Assembly: GCF_013030985.1 (NCBI RefSeq) | Contig: NZ_WPYP01000001.1 | Coordinates: forward strand, 868,001 to 932,000 | Source: Ruegeria arenilitoris | Lineage (GTDB): Bacteria; Pseudomonadota; Alphaproteobacteria; Rhodobacterales; Rhodobacteraceae | Length of the DNA stretch: 64,000 bases | Reading direction: 5' to 3' | In this document: piece after piece, positions 6,778 through 15,283 of the stretch | Layout of the letters: each line of letters starts with the position of its first letter | How positions within the stretch are numbered: the stretch's first letter is position 1 | Made by a program: the position numbers and the translations under genes | The notes under the pieces: model-generated | Databases searched by the model: none | Told to the model about the DNA's origin: nothing | The model's input: the letters and a program-made list of their open reading frames with translations, nothing else

Positions 6778-7962
6778 ATGTTCCTGCCCTTTTTCGAAAA
6801 CCTCCGCAAAGCAGGCATTCCCGTATCCTTGCGCGAATACCTGACCTTTCTGGAGGGCATGAAAAAGGGTCTGGCCACCTATGATGTCGAGGCATTCTAC
6901 TATCTCGCCCGCGTCTCGATGGTGAAGGACGAGCGCAACATCGACAAGTTCGACCGTGCCTTTGCCGCCAGTTTCGAAGGGTTGAACGAGATCAGCTTTG
7001 ATCAGGTGCTTGAGGCCGTCGATATCCCCGCCGATTGGCTGGCCAAGATGGCCGAAAAGCACCTGTCCGAGGAAGAAAAGGCCGAGATTGAGGCGCTTGG
7101 CGGTTTTGAAAAGCTGATGGAGACGCTGCGCGAGCGTCTGAAAGACCAGCAAGGCCGCCATCAGGGCGGCAACAAGTGGATCGGCACTGCCGGGACCTCT
7201 CCGTTCGGGGCCTATGGTTATAACCCAGAAGGCGTGCGTATCGGCCAGAAGGAAAGCCGTCATCAGGGTGCTGTGAAAGTCTGGGACAAACGCGAATTCA
7301 AGAACCTGGACGACACGGTCGAACTGGGCACCCGCAACATCAAGGTGGCCCTGAAACGCCTGCGCCGCTGGGCGCGTGAAGGTGCGGCCGAGGAACTGGA
7401 TCTGGACGGCACTATCCGCGCCACCGCCGAGCACGGCTATTTGGACGTCAAAACCCGCCCCGAGCGCCACAACGCGGTCAAAGTGCTGCTGTTTCTGGAC
7501 GTGGGCGGCTCGATGGACCCGCATATCAAGGTGGTCGAGGAACTGTTCTCGGCCGCCCGGACCGAATTCAAGCATCTGGAATATTACTACTTCCACAATT
7601 GCCTGTATGAAGGCGTCTGGCGCGACAACCGCCGCCGCTGGGATCAGCAGACCCCGACACATGAGGTACTGCGGACCTACGGCTCGGACTACAAGTGCAT
7701 CTTTGTCGGCGACGCCTCAATGAGCCCGTATGAGATCGCCTATCCCGGCGGCGCTAACGAGCACTGGAATAAAGAAGCCGGACAGGTCTGGCTGCAACGT
7801 GCGCGGGATCAGTGGCCGTCAAACCTGTGGATCAACCCGGTGCCCGAGAAATACTGGGGCTACACCCATTCCATCGGCATGATCCAGGAGGTTTTCGAAG
7901 ACCGCATGGTGCCTATGACGCTGGCCGGGCTGGAACAGGGGATGCGGGAACTGACGCGCTGA
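6778..7962 (+). CDS. CoxE-like VWA domain protein
   Basis: A 394-residue protein of the CoxE/VWA-containing group that commonly pairs with MoxR ATPases. The C-terminal half carries the von Willebrand A domain beginning VLLFLDVGGSMDPH (about residues 236-249). The metal-ion-dependent adhesion site reads D-V-G-G-S instead of DxSxS, so the first Ser is replaced by Gly. The N-terminal 200 residues are helical and charged. No signal peptide is seen, so it should be cytoplasmic. It starts 3 bp after the small membrane-protein gene and is the last gene of the run; the convergent gene at 7972 ends only 9 bp away. Confidence 0.88.
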   Translation: MFLPFFENLRKAGIPVSLREYLTFLEGMKKGLATYDVEAFYYLARVSMVKDERNIDKFDRAFAASFEGLNEISFDQVLEAVDIPADWLAKMAEKHLSEEEKAEIEALGGFEKLMETLRERLKDQQGRHQGGNKWIGTAGTSPFGAYGYNPEGVRIGQKESRHQGAVKVWDKREFKNLDDTVELGTRNIKVALKRLRRWAREGAAEELDLDGTIRATAEHGYLDVKTRPERHNAVKVLLFLDVGGSMDPHIKVVEELFSAARTEFKHLEYYYFHNCLYEGVWRDNRRRWDQQTPTHEVLRTYGSDYKCIFVGDASMSPYEIAYPGGANEHWNKEAGQVWLQRARDQWPSNLWINPVPEKYWGYTHSIGMIQEVFEDRMVPMTLAGLEQGMRELTR

Positions 7963-7971
7963 CCCGATGGA

Positions 7972-8493
7972 TCAGCGGGTCATGCGGGAATGTCGAAGGC
8001 TGCGCAAGTCGACTTCTTCCTTTGACGTCTCAGGCATCTTCCAACCGGTTTCAATTGTTGGTGGCGGGCTGCTTTTTCCTCCCACGGCGCCGTAAATGAG
8101 CGCAGACCAACCCAGGATGTTCGCGAACACCAGGGTCGGCACGCAGGCCAACATGGCAAGCGACCGCGAAAGCGGCTCTTCTATCTGCCAGGGTATTACG
8201 GCCATCATCCCGACCAAAATGTACAGTATCGTAACCAGTCCAGAGGCAACGAAGACGCCGCCGCCTTTCAACACATTGTTCGGATCTTCCAGCCACGCGG
8301 GGGTGAAGCGTCCAATTGCCATGATTGCGCCGACAACCAGCCCAAGAACCGAAAGCACGGTCATATGAACATGACTATGCGCTTCGGGAAAGCGGGCGAC
8401 CAAAGCCCAGATCAGCATTGCGGACATCAACAGCCCATACCGCCCTTGCGCGCGCAGGCCGAACTTATAGACAGAGTAAATAAACTTCTTCAT
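7972..8493 (-). CDS. Putative four-helix membrane protein, function unknown
   Basis: A 173-residue protein with about four predicted transmembrane helices (YGLLMSAMLIWALVA; VLSVLGLVVGAIMAIG; GVFVASGLVTILYILVGMMAVI; LACVPTLVFANILGWSALIY) and a charged C-terminal tail. I place the start at ATG 8493 (MKKFIYSVYKFGL), which has a Lys-rich cytoplasmic N-terminus; the frame is open 17 codons further up but without a good start. No recognised domain. It is convergent with the VWA gene and divergent from the M48 peptidase. Less GC-biased than its neighbours, so acquisition is possible but not shown. Confidence 0.65.
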   Translation of the reverse strand: MKKFIYSVYKFGLRAQGRYGLLMSAMLIWALVARFPEAHSHVHMTVLSVLGLVVGAIMAIGRFTPAWLEDPNNVLKGGGVFVASGLVTILYILVGMMAVIPWQIEEPLSRSLAMLACVPTLVFANILGWSALIYGAVGGKSSPPPTIETGWKMPETSKEEVDLRSLRHSRMTR

Positions 8494-8630
8494 TTTAAGT
8501 ACATACCTTCGCGAATCTTGCCTTTTTGCATGATAATGGAACAAGTTGACGGAACTTGGGCCAAGCGGTCACCTGACATAGCTTTGGGGCGCGGCTTGCC
8601 TATCGCACAACGCAAGGCCATATCTGTATT

Positions 8631-9320
8631 ATGCTTCGCCTCACCCCGATCCTGCTGGCCATCGCCTATGCCATCGTCATGTACCGGATATCTGTGTGGC
8701 GTACGCACAGGGAACTGGACGCGAAATCGACCGAACTGGCCGATCCGGCGCTGAAACGCATGACCGACCGGCTGGCGGCCGCGCTCGAGATCGACCGGGT
8801 ACCCGTCTATATCTATGAGATCGATCCGGTGAACGGGCTGGCGGCTCCGGACGGGCGGATATTCATCACGCGCGGGTTTTATCGCAAGTTTAGGAACGGA
8901 GAGGTCTCGGCCGAGGAAATGGCCAGTGTGATTGCGCATGAGCTGGGGCATGTGGCGCTGGGTCACGCGCGGCGGCGGATGATCGATTTTTCCGGCCAGA
9001 ATGCGTTGCGGGCCGCGTTGATGATGCTGTTGAACCGGTTCATTCCCTTCATCGGCGCGTGGATTGCCAACATGTTGACGCATCTTCTGGCCTCGCGTCT
9101 TTCGCGCGGAGATGAGTATGAGGCCGATGAATACGCCGCCGCTCTGCTGACCAAGGCCGGGATCGGAATCGGGCCGCAGAAATCCCTGTTTCACAAGCTG
9201 GAAGGCCTGACCCAGCAACGCGCCGGAGTTGTGCCCGCATGGTTGATGAGCCATCCGAACACCGATGAGCGTATTGCGGCGCTGGAGGCGCTAGAGCAGC
9301 GTTGGGGCGCGGGCGGATAG
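8631..9320 (+). CDS. M48 family zinc metallopeptidase (small membrane-anchored form)
   Basis: A 229-residue M48 peptidase. The zinc site is complete: HELGH (about residues 104-108) with the third ligand in DEYEADEYA (about 161-169). An N-terminal hydrophobic segment (LTPILLAIAYAIVMY) anchors it, and a second hydrophobic stretch follows the HELGH helix. The conserved C-terminal HPNTDERIAAL (about 207-217) is typical of the family. HtpX and BepA/LoiP-like proteins share this core; at this size, and without four helices or TPRs, it is a minimal member. Probably membrane or periplasmic protein quality control. Confidence 0.87.
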   Translation: MLRLTPILLAIAYAIVMYRISVWRTHRELDAKSTELADPALKRMTDRLAAALEIDRVPVYIYEIDPVNGLAAPDGRIFITRGFYRKFRNGEVSAEEMASVIAHELGHVALGHARRRMIDFSGQNALRAALMMLLNRFIPFIGAWIANMLTHLLASRLSRGDEYEADEYAAALLTKAGIGIGPQKSLFHKLEGLTQQRAGVVPAWLMSHPNTDERIAALEALEQRWGAGG

Positions 9321-9390
9321 GCTGCGCAGCGAGGGGCCAGCCCGTCGCCATTGGCGCTCGAACCAACGGCACTTCCCACGGCGGCTCCTC

Positions 9391-9413
9391 GAGGTATTTC
9401 TGGCCAGATGAAG
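9391..9413 (+). repeat. TATTTTTGGCCAGATGAAG-type intergenic repeat, copy 3
   Basis: GAGGTATTTCTGGCC followed by AGATGAAG, then ATGGATCC. It lies between the convergent M48 and PIN genes. Upstream CGAGGGGCC (about 9329) and GGCTCCTCG (about 9384) can pair with one mismatch, so a longer hairpin precedes it as with the other copies. Confidence 0.65.
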
Positions 9414-9425
9414 ATGGATCCGGGT

Positions 9426-9968
9426 TTATGTGGTGAGGGCTTTGCCCAAACGTGGCAGGCGCGCCTTTTTCATCAGCGCGCGAAGGGTCCAATGGTCGCC
9501 GGACAGGCGGTTAGCTTCGGTCAGAACGCGATTGGCTGTGTCGGCCATACCATCGGGGTCATTCTGCCAAAAGCCGTGCAGCAGGCTGTCCGGGTCGCGG
9601 CGATCAAGGCCCTCTTCTGACAGGATATTTCTTGGGAAATCTTTGGCGTTGACGGTGACGATGACGTCTGCCGAGGCCGCAACGGCCGTGGCGAGAACGT
9701 GAATATCGGCGCTGTCGGGCAACCAGAGGCGTTGTTCGATACCCGGCTGGGCCGCGCGTTCTGCGTCTGGCCAATGCGCCTGGGTCAGGGCGATTTCGGC
9801 GCGAGCCTGTGCCTCACCATCCGGGCCAAGTTTACGGGCGGCGCGGGCCCATTCTTCGAGGATGCGGGCCGACCAGAGGGGTTGAAAATGGCCGCGCTTG
9901 GCTGCTCCCAGCAGCATCTCTCGCATCACCGTGGGGTAGATTACGCAGGTATCCAGAACCGCCTTCAC
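9426..9968 (-). CDS. PIN domain protein (RSP_2648-like family)
   Basis: A 180-residue PIN-fold protein, a predicted Mg-dependent ribonuclease. The four acidic positions are present: Asp6 (AVLDTCV), Glu38/39 (ILEEW), Asp88 (SADIHVLATA) and Asp110 (NAKDFP). It starts at GTG 9968, overlapping the stop of the upstream methyltransferase by four bases (GTGA). No antitoxin-sized gene is adjacent, and PIN proteins of this kind occur widely in Rhodobacteraceae as solo genes, so I do not call it a toxin-antitoxin module. Target RNA unknown. Confidence 0.82.
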   Translation of the reverse strand: MKAVLDTCVIYPTVMREMLLGAAKRGHFQPLWSARILEEWARAARKLGPDGEAQARAEIALTQAHWPDAERAAQPGIEQRLWLPDSADIHVLATAVAASADVIVTVNAKDFPRNILSEEGLDRRDPDSLLHGFWQNDPDGMADTANRVLTEANRLSGDHWTLRALMKKARLPRLGKALTT

Positions 9969-11167
9969 AGCCGATAGAACACGGCTTTGAGGTAACCGCT
10001 TTCCGCCAGTTGCGGCAGTTGTGGGTGGTCCGGGCCAGCAAACCCGGTGTGGATCAGCTGTGCCTGCCGCCCTGCCCGGCCAATGCCGCGCGATGAGGCA
10101 TCGCGGAAACGGCCAAGATCGGCTGCGTGGGAACAGGAACAGAGACCCAGATAACCGCCGGGTTTCACCAATGGCGCGGCCAGTCGGGCCACACGTTCAT
10201 AAGCGCGAAGTCCCGCATCCAGGGCCTGTTTTGAAGGGGCAAAGGCGGGTGGATCGCAGATGACCACGTCGAACTGCGCGCCTTCTTCGCCCAACTGGGT
10301 CAGTACGTCAAAGGCATCGCCCTGTCGGATTTGGAAGCTGTCGGCGCAGCCTGAGGCCTGCGCACCTTGTACGGCCAGATCAAGTGCTGCAGCCGATCCG
10401 TCAACGGACAAGGCTTGCGCCGCCCCTCCGGCCAGCATCGCCAGACCGAACCCACCCACATGGCTGAACACGTCCAGCACCTGCGCACCCGGCTGTACCA
10501 GTCGCGCGGCGAATGCATGATTGGGGCGCTGGTCGTAGAACAGGCCGGTTTTCTGACCGCCTGTCAGGTCCGCCATGTAAGTGGCCCCGTTCATCGGCAC
10601 TGGCAGCGGTGCATCGGGCGCGGTGCCACGCAGGGTTTGGTTTTCATCATCCAGCCCCTCCAACCCGCGGGTGCGGCCCGAGGCGTTTTTCAACACCGTC
10701 GTCACGCCGGTAACGCGGACCAGAGCATCGGTCAGGGTGTCCAGATGCGCCTCGGCCCAGGCGGCGTTGGGTTGGATCACGCAGGCGTCCCCAAACCGGT
10801 CGATGATCACACCGGGAAAACCGTCCGCCTCGGCGTGGATCAGGCGATAGTAAGGCGCATCGAACAGGCGCTCGCGCATGTCCAACGCGCGGCGCAGACG
10901 GGTTTCGAACCATTCTGCGTTCAGTTCCGCATCCAGATCGCGATCCAGCACGCGGCACATGATCTTGGACTCGGGGTTTACCGCGACCAGCGCAATGGGC
11001 GCGCGCTTTTCATCCTCGAGCACCGCCAGGGCTCCAGCCGGGATTTTTCGGGTCCGGCGATCGGTGACAATGTCATTGGCATAGACCCACGGGAAGCCAT
11101 GGCGCAGGCCGCGCGCGTTGGCTTTGGGTTTCAGGCGGATACGGGGGCGGTCGATGGCTTGGGTCAT
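9965..11167 (-). CDS. Class I SAM-dependent rRNA methyltransferase, RlmI-like
   Basis: A 400-residue protein with an N-terminal PUA-type domain (KANARGLRHGFPWVYANDI, from about residue 14) and a C-terminal Rossmann methyltransferase. SAM-binding motif I is VLDVFSHVGGFGLAML (about 225-240) and the catalytic-loop motif is VVICDPPAFAP (about 295-305), typical of the RlmI/RlmK group that methylates C5 of a 23S rRNA cytosine. The Cys of RlmI-type catalysis may be in the LCSCSHA segment (about 345). Start ATG 11167 is preferred over an upstream extension. It is translationally coupled to the PIN gene. Confidence 0.88.
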   Translation of the reverse strand: MTQAIDRPRIRLKPKANARGLRHGFPWVYANDIVTDRRTRKIPAGALAVLEDEKRAPIALVAVNPESKIMCRVLDRDLDAELNAEWFETRLRRALDMRERLFDAPYYRLIHAEADGFPGVIIDRFGDACVIQPNAAWAEAHLDTLTDALVRVTGVTTVLKNASGRTRGLEGLDDENQTLRGTAPDAPLPVPMNGATYMADLTGGQKTGLFYDQRPNHAFAARLVQPGAQVLDVFSHVGGFGLAMLAGGAAQALSVDGSAAALDLAVQGAQASGCADSFQIRQGDAFDVLTQLGEEGAQFDVVICDPPAFAPSKQALDAGLRAYERVARLAAPLVKPGGYLGLCSCSHAADLGRFRDASSRGIGRAGRQAQLIHTGFAGPDHPQLPQLAESGYLKAVFYRL

Positions 11168-11205
11168 GACGCCCTCATAGTGGCGAACGCGCCGGTGGGA
11201 AAGCC

Positions 11206-11478
11206 CTAGCGGGGCCGGGATCGCCACCCGCCGCGCCGTTTCGGTGCCTGCGCCGATTGCAACCCCTCAGCCAATACCTGAGTCATCGGGTGGTCAGCGT
11301 CCTGAACGGCGTAGGTCGCGTGCAGCTCGGTCAGAGCCTGCTTTTGGTCGCGTTCTGCCGGAAGGCTCAGCGCCCAGTCCAGAAAGATGCTGCGGCATTC
11401 GGGCAGCGTGATGCCTTCAATGCGATAGGCCTCTCGGATCAGGCCCTTGTGATCATTCGGATCGTCACTGCGCGGCAT
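11206..11478 (-). CDS. Small conserved protein downstream of glnE, function unknown
   Basis: A 90-residue soluble protein (MPRSDDPNDHKGLIREAYRI...) whose start overlaps the glnE stop by 14 bp. It is mostly helical, with a conserved-looking ECRSIFLDWALSLP segment in the middle and a basic C-terminus (PKRRGGWRSRPR) that could contact nucleic acid. I recognise no named family. Its position between glnE and the rRNA methyltransferase, with a 38-bp gap to the latter, makes it part of the same transcript. Confidence 0.7.
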   Translation of the reverse strand: MPRSDDPNDHKGLIREAYRIEGITLPECRSIFLDWALSLPAERDQKQALTELHATYAVQDADHPMTQVLAEGLQSAQAPKRRGGWRSRPR

Positions 11479-14254
11479 CTTTCCCCTCCTTGATCACGCT
11501 GCCGATGATCCCAGCGGCAGTGGTATAACTCTCCTGCAAGGCGGCCTGAAGCTGTTCGACCTGTTCGAACCCGGTGGCGCGGCACAGGAAGGCCGCACCG
11601 GCGTCACCGATCTTGTCGGCCTCGATCACTTTCCCAGACAGCAGACGGGCCGCGCATTGCACCGACCAGCATAGATCGTAGCAGTCCTTGAGCGTCTGTG
11701 CCTGAGCGACGTCCAGTAATCCGGCAGCGACAGCACCATCCAGCCCGGACTTCACGTCACGCTGCGCAACTCCCGACAACAGCGCTCCGGTTTCGGCCAC
11801 CAGTTCGATATCCATCATCCGGCCCGCGCCATTCTTGGCATCCCATATCCCGGCCGGAGATTTGGCTGCCGCCAGACGGGCACGCATCTCGGCCACCTGG
11901 CGCAGGACTTTTTCGCGGTCTTCGGGCTGGTTCAGGAAATCGGCGCGGAAGGTTTCGATATCCTGCGCCAGCCCAGCGTCTCCGGCCACCACGCGGGCGC
12001 GAGTGAGGGCCAGATGCTCCCACACCCAGGCTTCGTTCCGCTGATAGTTGGTAAAGCTGGCCCAACTGGTCGCAACAGGCCCCTGATTTCCTGAGGGGCG
12101 CAGGCGCATGTCGACCTCATAGAGCCGCCCCTGGGACATCGGCGCCGACAGCGCGGTGATCAGCGCCTGCGTGAACCGGGCGTAGTAAGTGCGCGTGGCC
12201 AGAGGGCGCGGACCGGCGGACATGTCCTGATCCTGCGGGTCGTAGATCACGATCATGTCGAGATCGGACTGCGAGTTGATCCGCCCAGCCCCGATCGAGC
12301 CCATACCCAGCACTGCTGCGCCACGTCCCGGTGCAGGCCCGTGCTTCTTGGCGAACTGCTCGGTCACGCAGGGCAGGATCGCGGCAATCACCGCGCGGGC
12401 CAGTTCGGCATATTGCTGCCCGGCCTGCGCCCCGTCGATCAAACCGCGCAGGTGGTGAACCCCGATGCGGAAATGCCATTCCTTGCACCAGCGGCGGGCG
12501 TAGTCGAGCTGTGTTTCATAGTCCGCCTCCTGCTCCAGCGCCTGTGACAGCTCGGCCTGCAAAACCGTTTGCCCTGGCCAGTCATTAAAGAAACTGCCAC
12601 CGATCACCGCATCGAACACGGCAGCATTGCGCGACAGATGCCCGGCCAGCGCGTGCGAAGTGCCTACGATATCAACCAGCAGGTCGATCAGGTGCGGGTT
12701 GGCCTCGAACAGTGAAAACAGCTGCACCCCGGCGGGCAGACCGGAGAGAAACCCGTCCAGTGCCAGCAGCGCCTCATCCGGTTTTGCGGTTTTCGACAGG
12801 CGCGAGAGCAGCTCGGGCTTGAGCCGCTCGAATATCCGCGCGCCCCGTTGCGAGCGCAGCGCCGGATAGGTGGGCCAGCGCGCCAGAACGCTTTGGTCGA
12901 ACTCAGCCTCTTTCACCGGTGCCGGGGTCGAGGAGCCGGGGGCGAAGAACCCTTCGGTCAGCTCATGCACCTCGGTCAGGCGGCGGGTCAGCTCGGCGGT
13001 CAGCTCGGCGCTGTCGATGCCCATCAGACATGCGACGCGGTCGATCCCGTCCTGCGATTGAGGCACCTTGTGGGTTTGCGAGTCGTGGACCATCTGAATG
13101 CGGTGTTCGACCTCGCGATGGGCGCGGTAATGGTCGGTCAGCTTGTCGGCGACCTCCTGCGGCACCCAGCCTTTTTCGGCCAGCGCTGCCAGACCGGGTA
13201 CGGTGCCGCGAACGCGCAGATCGGGGTCGCGGCCCCCGGCGATCAGCTGGCGGGTCTGGGTGAAGAACTCGATCTCACGGATGCCGCCCTGCCCCAGTTT
13301 CATGTCATGGCCCGGAATAGCCAGCGTGCCACCTGTGCCCTTGTTCTCACGAATGCGCAGGCGCATGTCGTGGGCGTCCTGAATGGCGGCAAAATCCAGA
13401 TGCCTGCGCCAGACAAAGGGGCGCAGAGTGTCAAGGAAACGCTGCCCGGCGGCCAAATCACCGGCACAGGGGCGCGCCTTGATATAGGCGGCGCGCTCCC
13501 ATGTGCGGCCAAGGCTTTCGTAATACCGTTCGGCCGCCTCAGCGGCCATGCAGACCGGGGTCACCGCCGGATCGGGGCGCAAGCGCAAGTCGGTGCGGAA
13601 CACATAGCCATCGGCGGTCTTGTCGCTGAGCGTGGCGCAGAAGTTGCGCGTCGCCCGTACCATGCCGTGCCGTGCGTCGTAAAAATCATCCGGATCAAAG
13701 CGGGTTTCATCGAACAGCACGATCAGGTCGATATCCGAGCTGTAGTTCAGCTCATACGCACCCATCTTGCCCATCGCCAGAATGATCATCCCGGCAGCGG
13801 TTTCGACATCATCCGGTCCCATACCCGGCAGTTTGCCGCGCCGGATCAGCGCTGCGATCTCGGCCTTTGCCGCCACATCCGCCGCCAACGCGCCGAAATC
13901 GGTCAGCGCCGCAGTCACCTTCTCCAACGGCCACGCACCGGCCAGATCGGCCAGCGCGGTCAAAAGCGCCATTTGCCGTTTTGCCTGTCGCAACCCCGGT
14001 TTCAACTGATCCGGTGGGAGAGCTTTGGCCGCATCCATGACATCGGACAGCGCCTGATCCGGTTGCTGCAAGGCCTGCGGCAGCCACTCACGTTCGCGCT
14101 CGATCAGCCCCTTCAGATAGGGGCTGGACCCTGCTGCCCCCGCGATCAACTCACCCTGTTCGGGCGTGATGTCAGAAACCGCCGCCAGCGCCTCCTCGCC
14201 CAAAGAGGTGTCGAAAGCGCGCGGAAGGCGGTGGATGGTCATCGGGCCGGTCAT
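11465..14254 (-). CDS. glnE: Bifunctional glutamine synthetase adenylyltransferase/adenylyl-removing enzyme
   Basis: A 929-residue GlnE, which adds AMP to or removes it from a tyrosine of glutamine synthetase under control of PII. Both nucleotidyltransferase domains are visible: the N-terminal adenylyl-removing site with NYSSDIDLIVLFDE (about residue 165-178) and the C-terminal adenylylating site with NSQSDLDMIVIYDP (about 660-673). Length is close to the E. coli enzyme (946). The start ATG 14254 overlaps the stop of the NTF2-like gene (ATGA); a second ATG four codons on is an alternative. No glnA, glnB or glnD is in the window. Confidence 0.95.
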   Translation of the reverse strand: MTGPMTIHRLPRAFDTSLGEEALAAVSDITPEQGELIAGAAGSSPYLKGLIEREREWLPQALQQPDQALSDVMDAAKALPPDQLKPGLRQAKRQMALLTALADLAGAWPLEKVTAALTDFGALAADVAAKAEIAALIRRGKLPGMGPDDVETAAGMIILAMGKMGAYELNYSSDIDLIVLFDETRFDPDDFYDARHGMVRATRNFCATLSDKTADGYVFRTDLRLRPDPAVTPVCMAAEAAERYYESLGRTWERAAYIKARPCAGDLAAGQRFLDTLRPFVWRRHLDFAAIQDAHDMRLRIRENKGTGGTLAIPGHDMKLGQGGIREIEFFTQTRQLIAGGRDPDLRVRGTVPGLAALAEKGWVPQEVADKLTDHYRAHREVEHRIQMVHDSQTHKVPQSQDGIDRVACLMGIDSAELTAELTRRLTEVHELTEGFFAPGSSTPAPVKEAEFDQSVLARWPTYPALRSQRGARIFERLKPELLSRLSKTAKPDEALLALDGFLSGLPAGVQLFSLFEANPHLIDLLVDIVGTSHALAGHLSRNAAVFDAVIGGSFFNDWPGQTVLQAELSQALEQEADYETQLDYARRWCKEWHFRIGVHHLRGLIDGAQAGQQYAELARAVIAAILPCVTEQFAKKHGPAPGRGAAVLGMGSIGAGRINSQSDLDMIVIYDPQDQDMSAGPRPLATRTYYARFTQALITALSAPMSQGRLYEVDMRLRPSGNQGPVATSWASFTNYQRNEAWVWEHLALTRARVVAGDAGLAQDIETFRADFLNQPEDREKVLRQVAEMRARLAAAKSPAGIWDAKNGAGRMMDIELVAETGALLSGVAQRDVKSGLDGAVAAGLLDVAQAQTLKDCYDLCWSVQCAARLLSGKVIEADKIGDAGAAFLCRATGFEQVEQLQAALQESYTTAAGIIGSVIKEGKDAAQ

Positions 14255-14640
14255 TGGGCCTCCAACGGGGTATCTTGGCTGAAACTGTTGACCCAGACGT
14301 CCAGGCGGCGCTCCCACAGGGACGAGATCAGCATCGCCTCCCACGCCTCTGAGCCGGGGCGCTGAAAATCCGCACGATAGGTCAGCAACACGATATCCCG
14401 GGTCAGAATCCGCAATTTCGTCTCGCTCAGTTCATACCGGGCCATGGTCGGCGCATCGGCAAACTGCCCGACATGATCGTCGCGATTGGCAAAACCGGTG
14501 GGGTACACCCCCAGAAAATCCGCGCTCAGCAGCGCCCGGTCAGTCGAGGCATTGCCTTCGACCAGAGCAGCCCAAACCTGCTTTTCCAGAGTGAGAATTT
14601 CGTCCAGCGCCGGAGGGGTCGTGTTGTCAGTATTTTGCAT
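14251..14640 (-). CDS. NTF2-like/DUF4440-type protein
   Basis: A 129-residue protein with the alpha+beta pattern of the SnoaL/DUF4440 nuclear-transport-factor-2-like fold: an N-terminal helix (LDEILTLEKQVWAALVEG), an ADFLGVYPTGFANRDDHV segment and later strands ending ISSLWERRLDVWVNSFSQD. Such proteins bind small ligands or act as isomerase-like enzymes; the ligand is unknown. I use ATG 14640 (MQNTDNTTPP). It is the first gene of the glnE transcript and faces the DUF2852 gene across the inverted repeat at 14701-14775. Confidence 0.75.
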   Translation of the reverse strand: MQNTDNTTPPALDEILTLEKQVWAALVEGNASTDRALLSADFLGVYPTGFANRDDHVGQFADAPTMARYELSETKLRILTRDIVLLTYRADFQRPGSEAWEAMLISSLWERRLDVWVNSFSQDTPLEAQ

Positions 14641-14700
14641 GTGCGAAACCTGCGCCTGATCCGGGGTGAGGTCAACCAGAGAACGCGCCAACACACCCAA

Positions 14701-14775
14701 TGTAAATCTTTTTCACATCGACCCCTTGCAACCGGGCGCACGCTCCCCATCTTATCAATGTGAAAACGATTTACA
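14701..14775. promoter_or_regulatory. Pair of inverted 18-bp operator-like sites between divergent genes
   Basis: TGTAAATCTTTTTCACAT (14701-14718) and, on the other strand, TGTAAATCGTTTTCACAT (14775-14758) match at 17 of 18 positions, separated by 39 bp. Each site is itself an imperfect palindrome, TGTRAA-N5-TTYACA. The pair lies in the 154-bp region between the NTF2-like/glnE transcript and the DUF2852 gene, 20 bp before the latter's start. This looks like a double operator for one dimeric regulator, which I cannot identify. Confidence 0.65.
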
Positions 14776-14794
14776 TAAACCCCGGAGACCAACA

Positions 14795-15217
14795 ATGACT
14801 GCACTATCCGACCACGCCGTCCCTGAAAACCCGGGATGGTTCTACCGTGCCGAAGCCTGGATGGATGACAAGGGCAAAGGGGCCTGGATCGCCGCCATGG
14901 TCCTTGGGTTCATCTTTTTCTGGCCCGTAGGCCTTGCCCTTCTGGCCTACATGATCTGGAGCAAACGCATGTTCAGCAAATCCTGCAGCCGCCGCAAATC
15001 CTGGCACAGCCACATGAGCGCCATGAAACCCTCGGGCAACAGCGCGTTTGACACCTACAAGGCCGACACCCTGGCCCGACTGGAACGCGAGCAGCAGGAT
15101 TTCGAAGCCTTCCTGCGCCGTCTGCGCGAAGCCAAGGACAAGGCCGAGTTCGACCAGTTCATGGACGAACGTGCCCGCGAAAACCACGATGAGGCCGAAA
15201 ACGGCGAGCGCGCCTGA
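14795..15217 (+). CDS. DUF2852 membrane protein
   Basis: A 140-residue protein of the DUF2852 family, common in alphaproteobacteria and uncharacterised. One hydrophobic hairpin or single helix near the N-terminus (AWIAAMVLGFIFFWPVGLALLAYMIW, about residues 32-57, with a Pro in the middle) is followed by a basic Cys/Ser/Arg stretch and a long charged helix (TLARLEREQQDFEAFLRRLREAKDK) likely to form a coiled coil. GGAG precedes ATG 14795. A double operator-like repeat lies just upstream, so the gene is probably tightly regulated. Confidence 0.85.
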   Translation: MTALSDHAVPENPGWFYRAEAWMDDKGKGAWIAAMVLGFIFFWPVGLALLAYMIWSKRMFSKSCSRRKSWHSHMSAMKPSGNSAFDTYKADTLARLEREQQDFEAFLRRLREAKDKAEFDQFMDERARENHDEAENGERA

Positions 15218-15283
15218 TCCAACCTTGCCCTGTCCCACCTTTCGGGACAGGGTACCCCCAATCAACGACGCGGATTACACTGA

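Noticed and set aside
5224..7662. Very long open frame on the minus strand opposite the DUF2927 and VWA genes
   Set aside because: It lies antisense to two well-supported genes, has no recognisable domain, and is a normal by-product of the strong third-position GC bias.
9426..9968. PIN protein as part of a toxin-antitoxin module
   Set aside because: No small antitoxin-type gene is adjacent; it is translationally coupled to an rRNA methyltransferase instead.
12848..14365. A 505-codon open frame antisense to glnE
   Set aside because: Low-complexity composition and no start-associated ribosome-binding site; glnE has both catalytic domains on the other strand.
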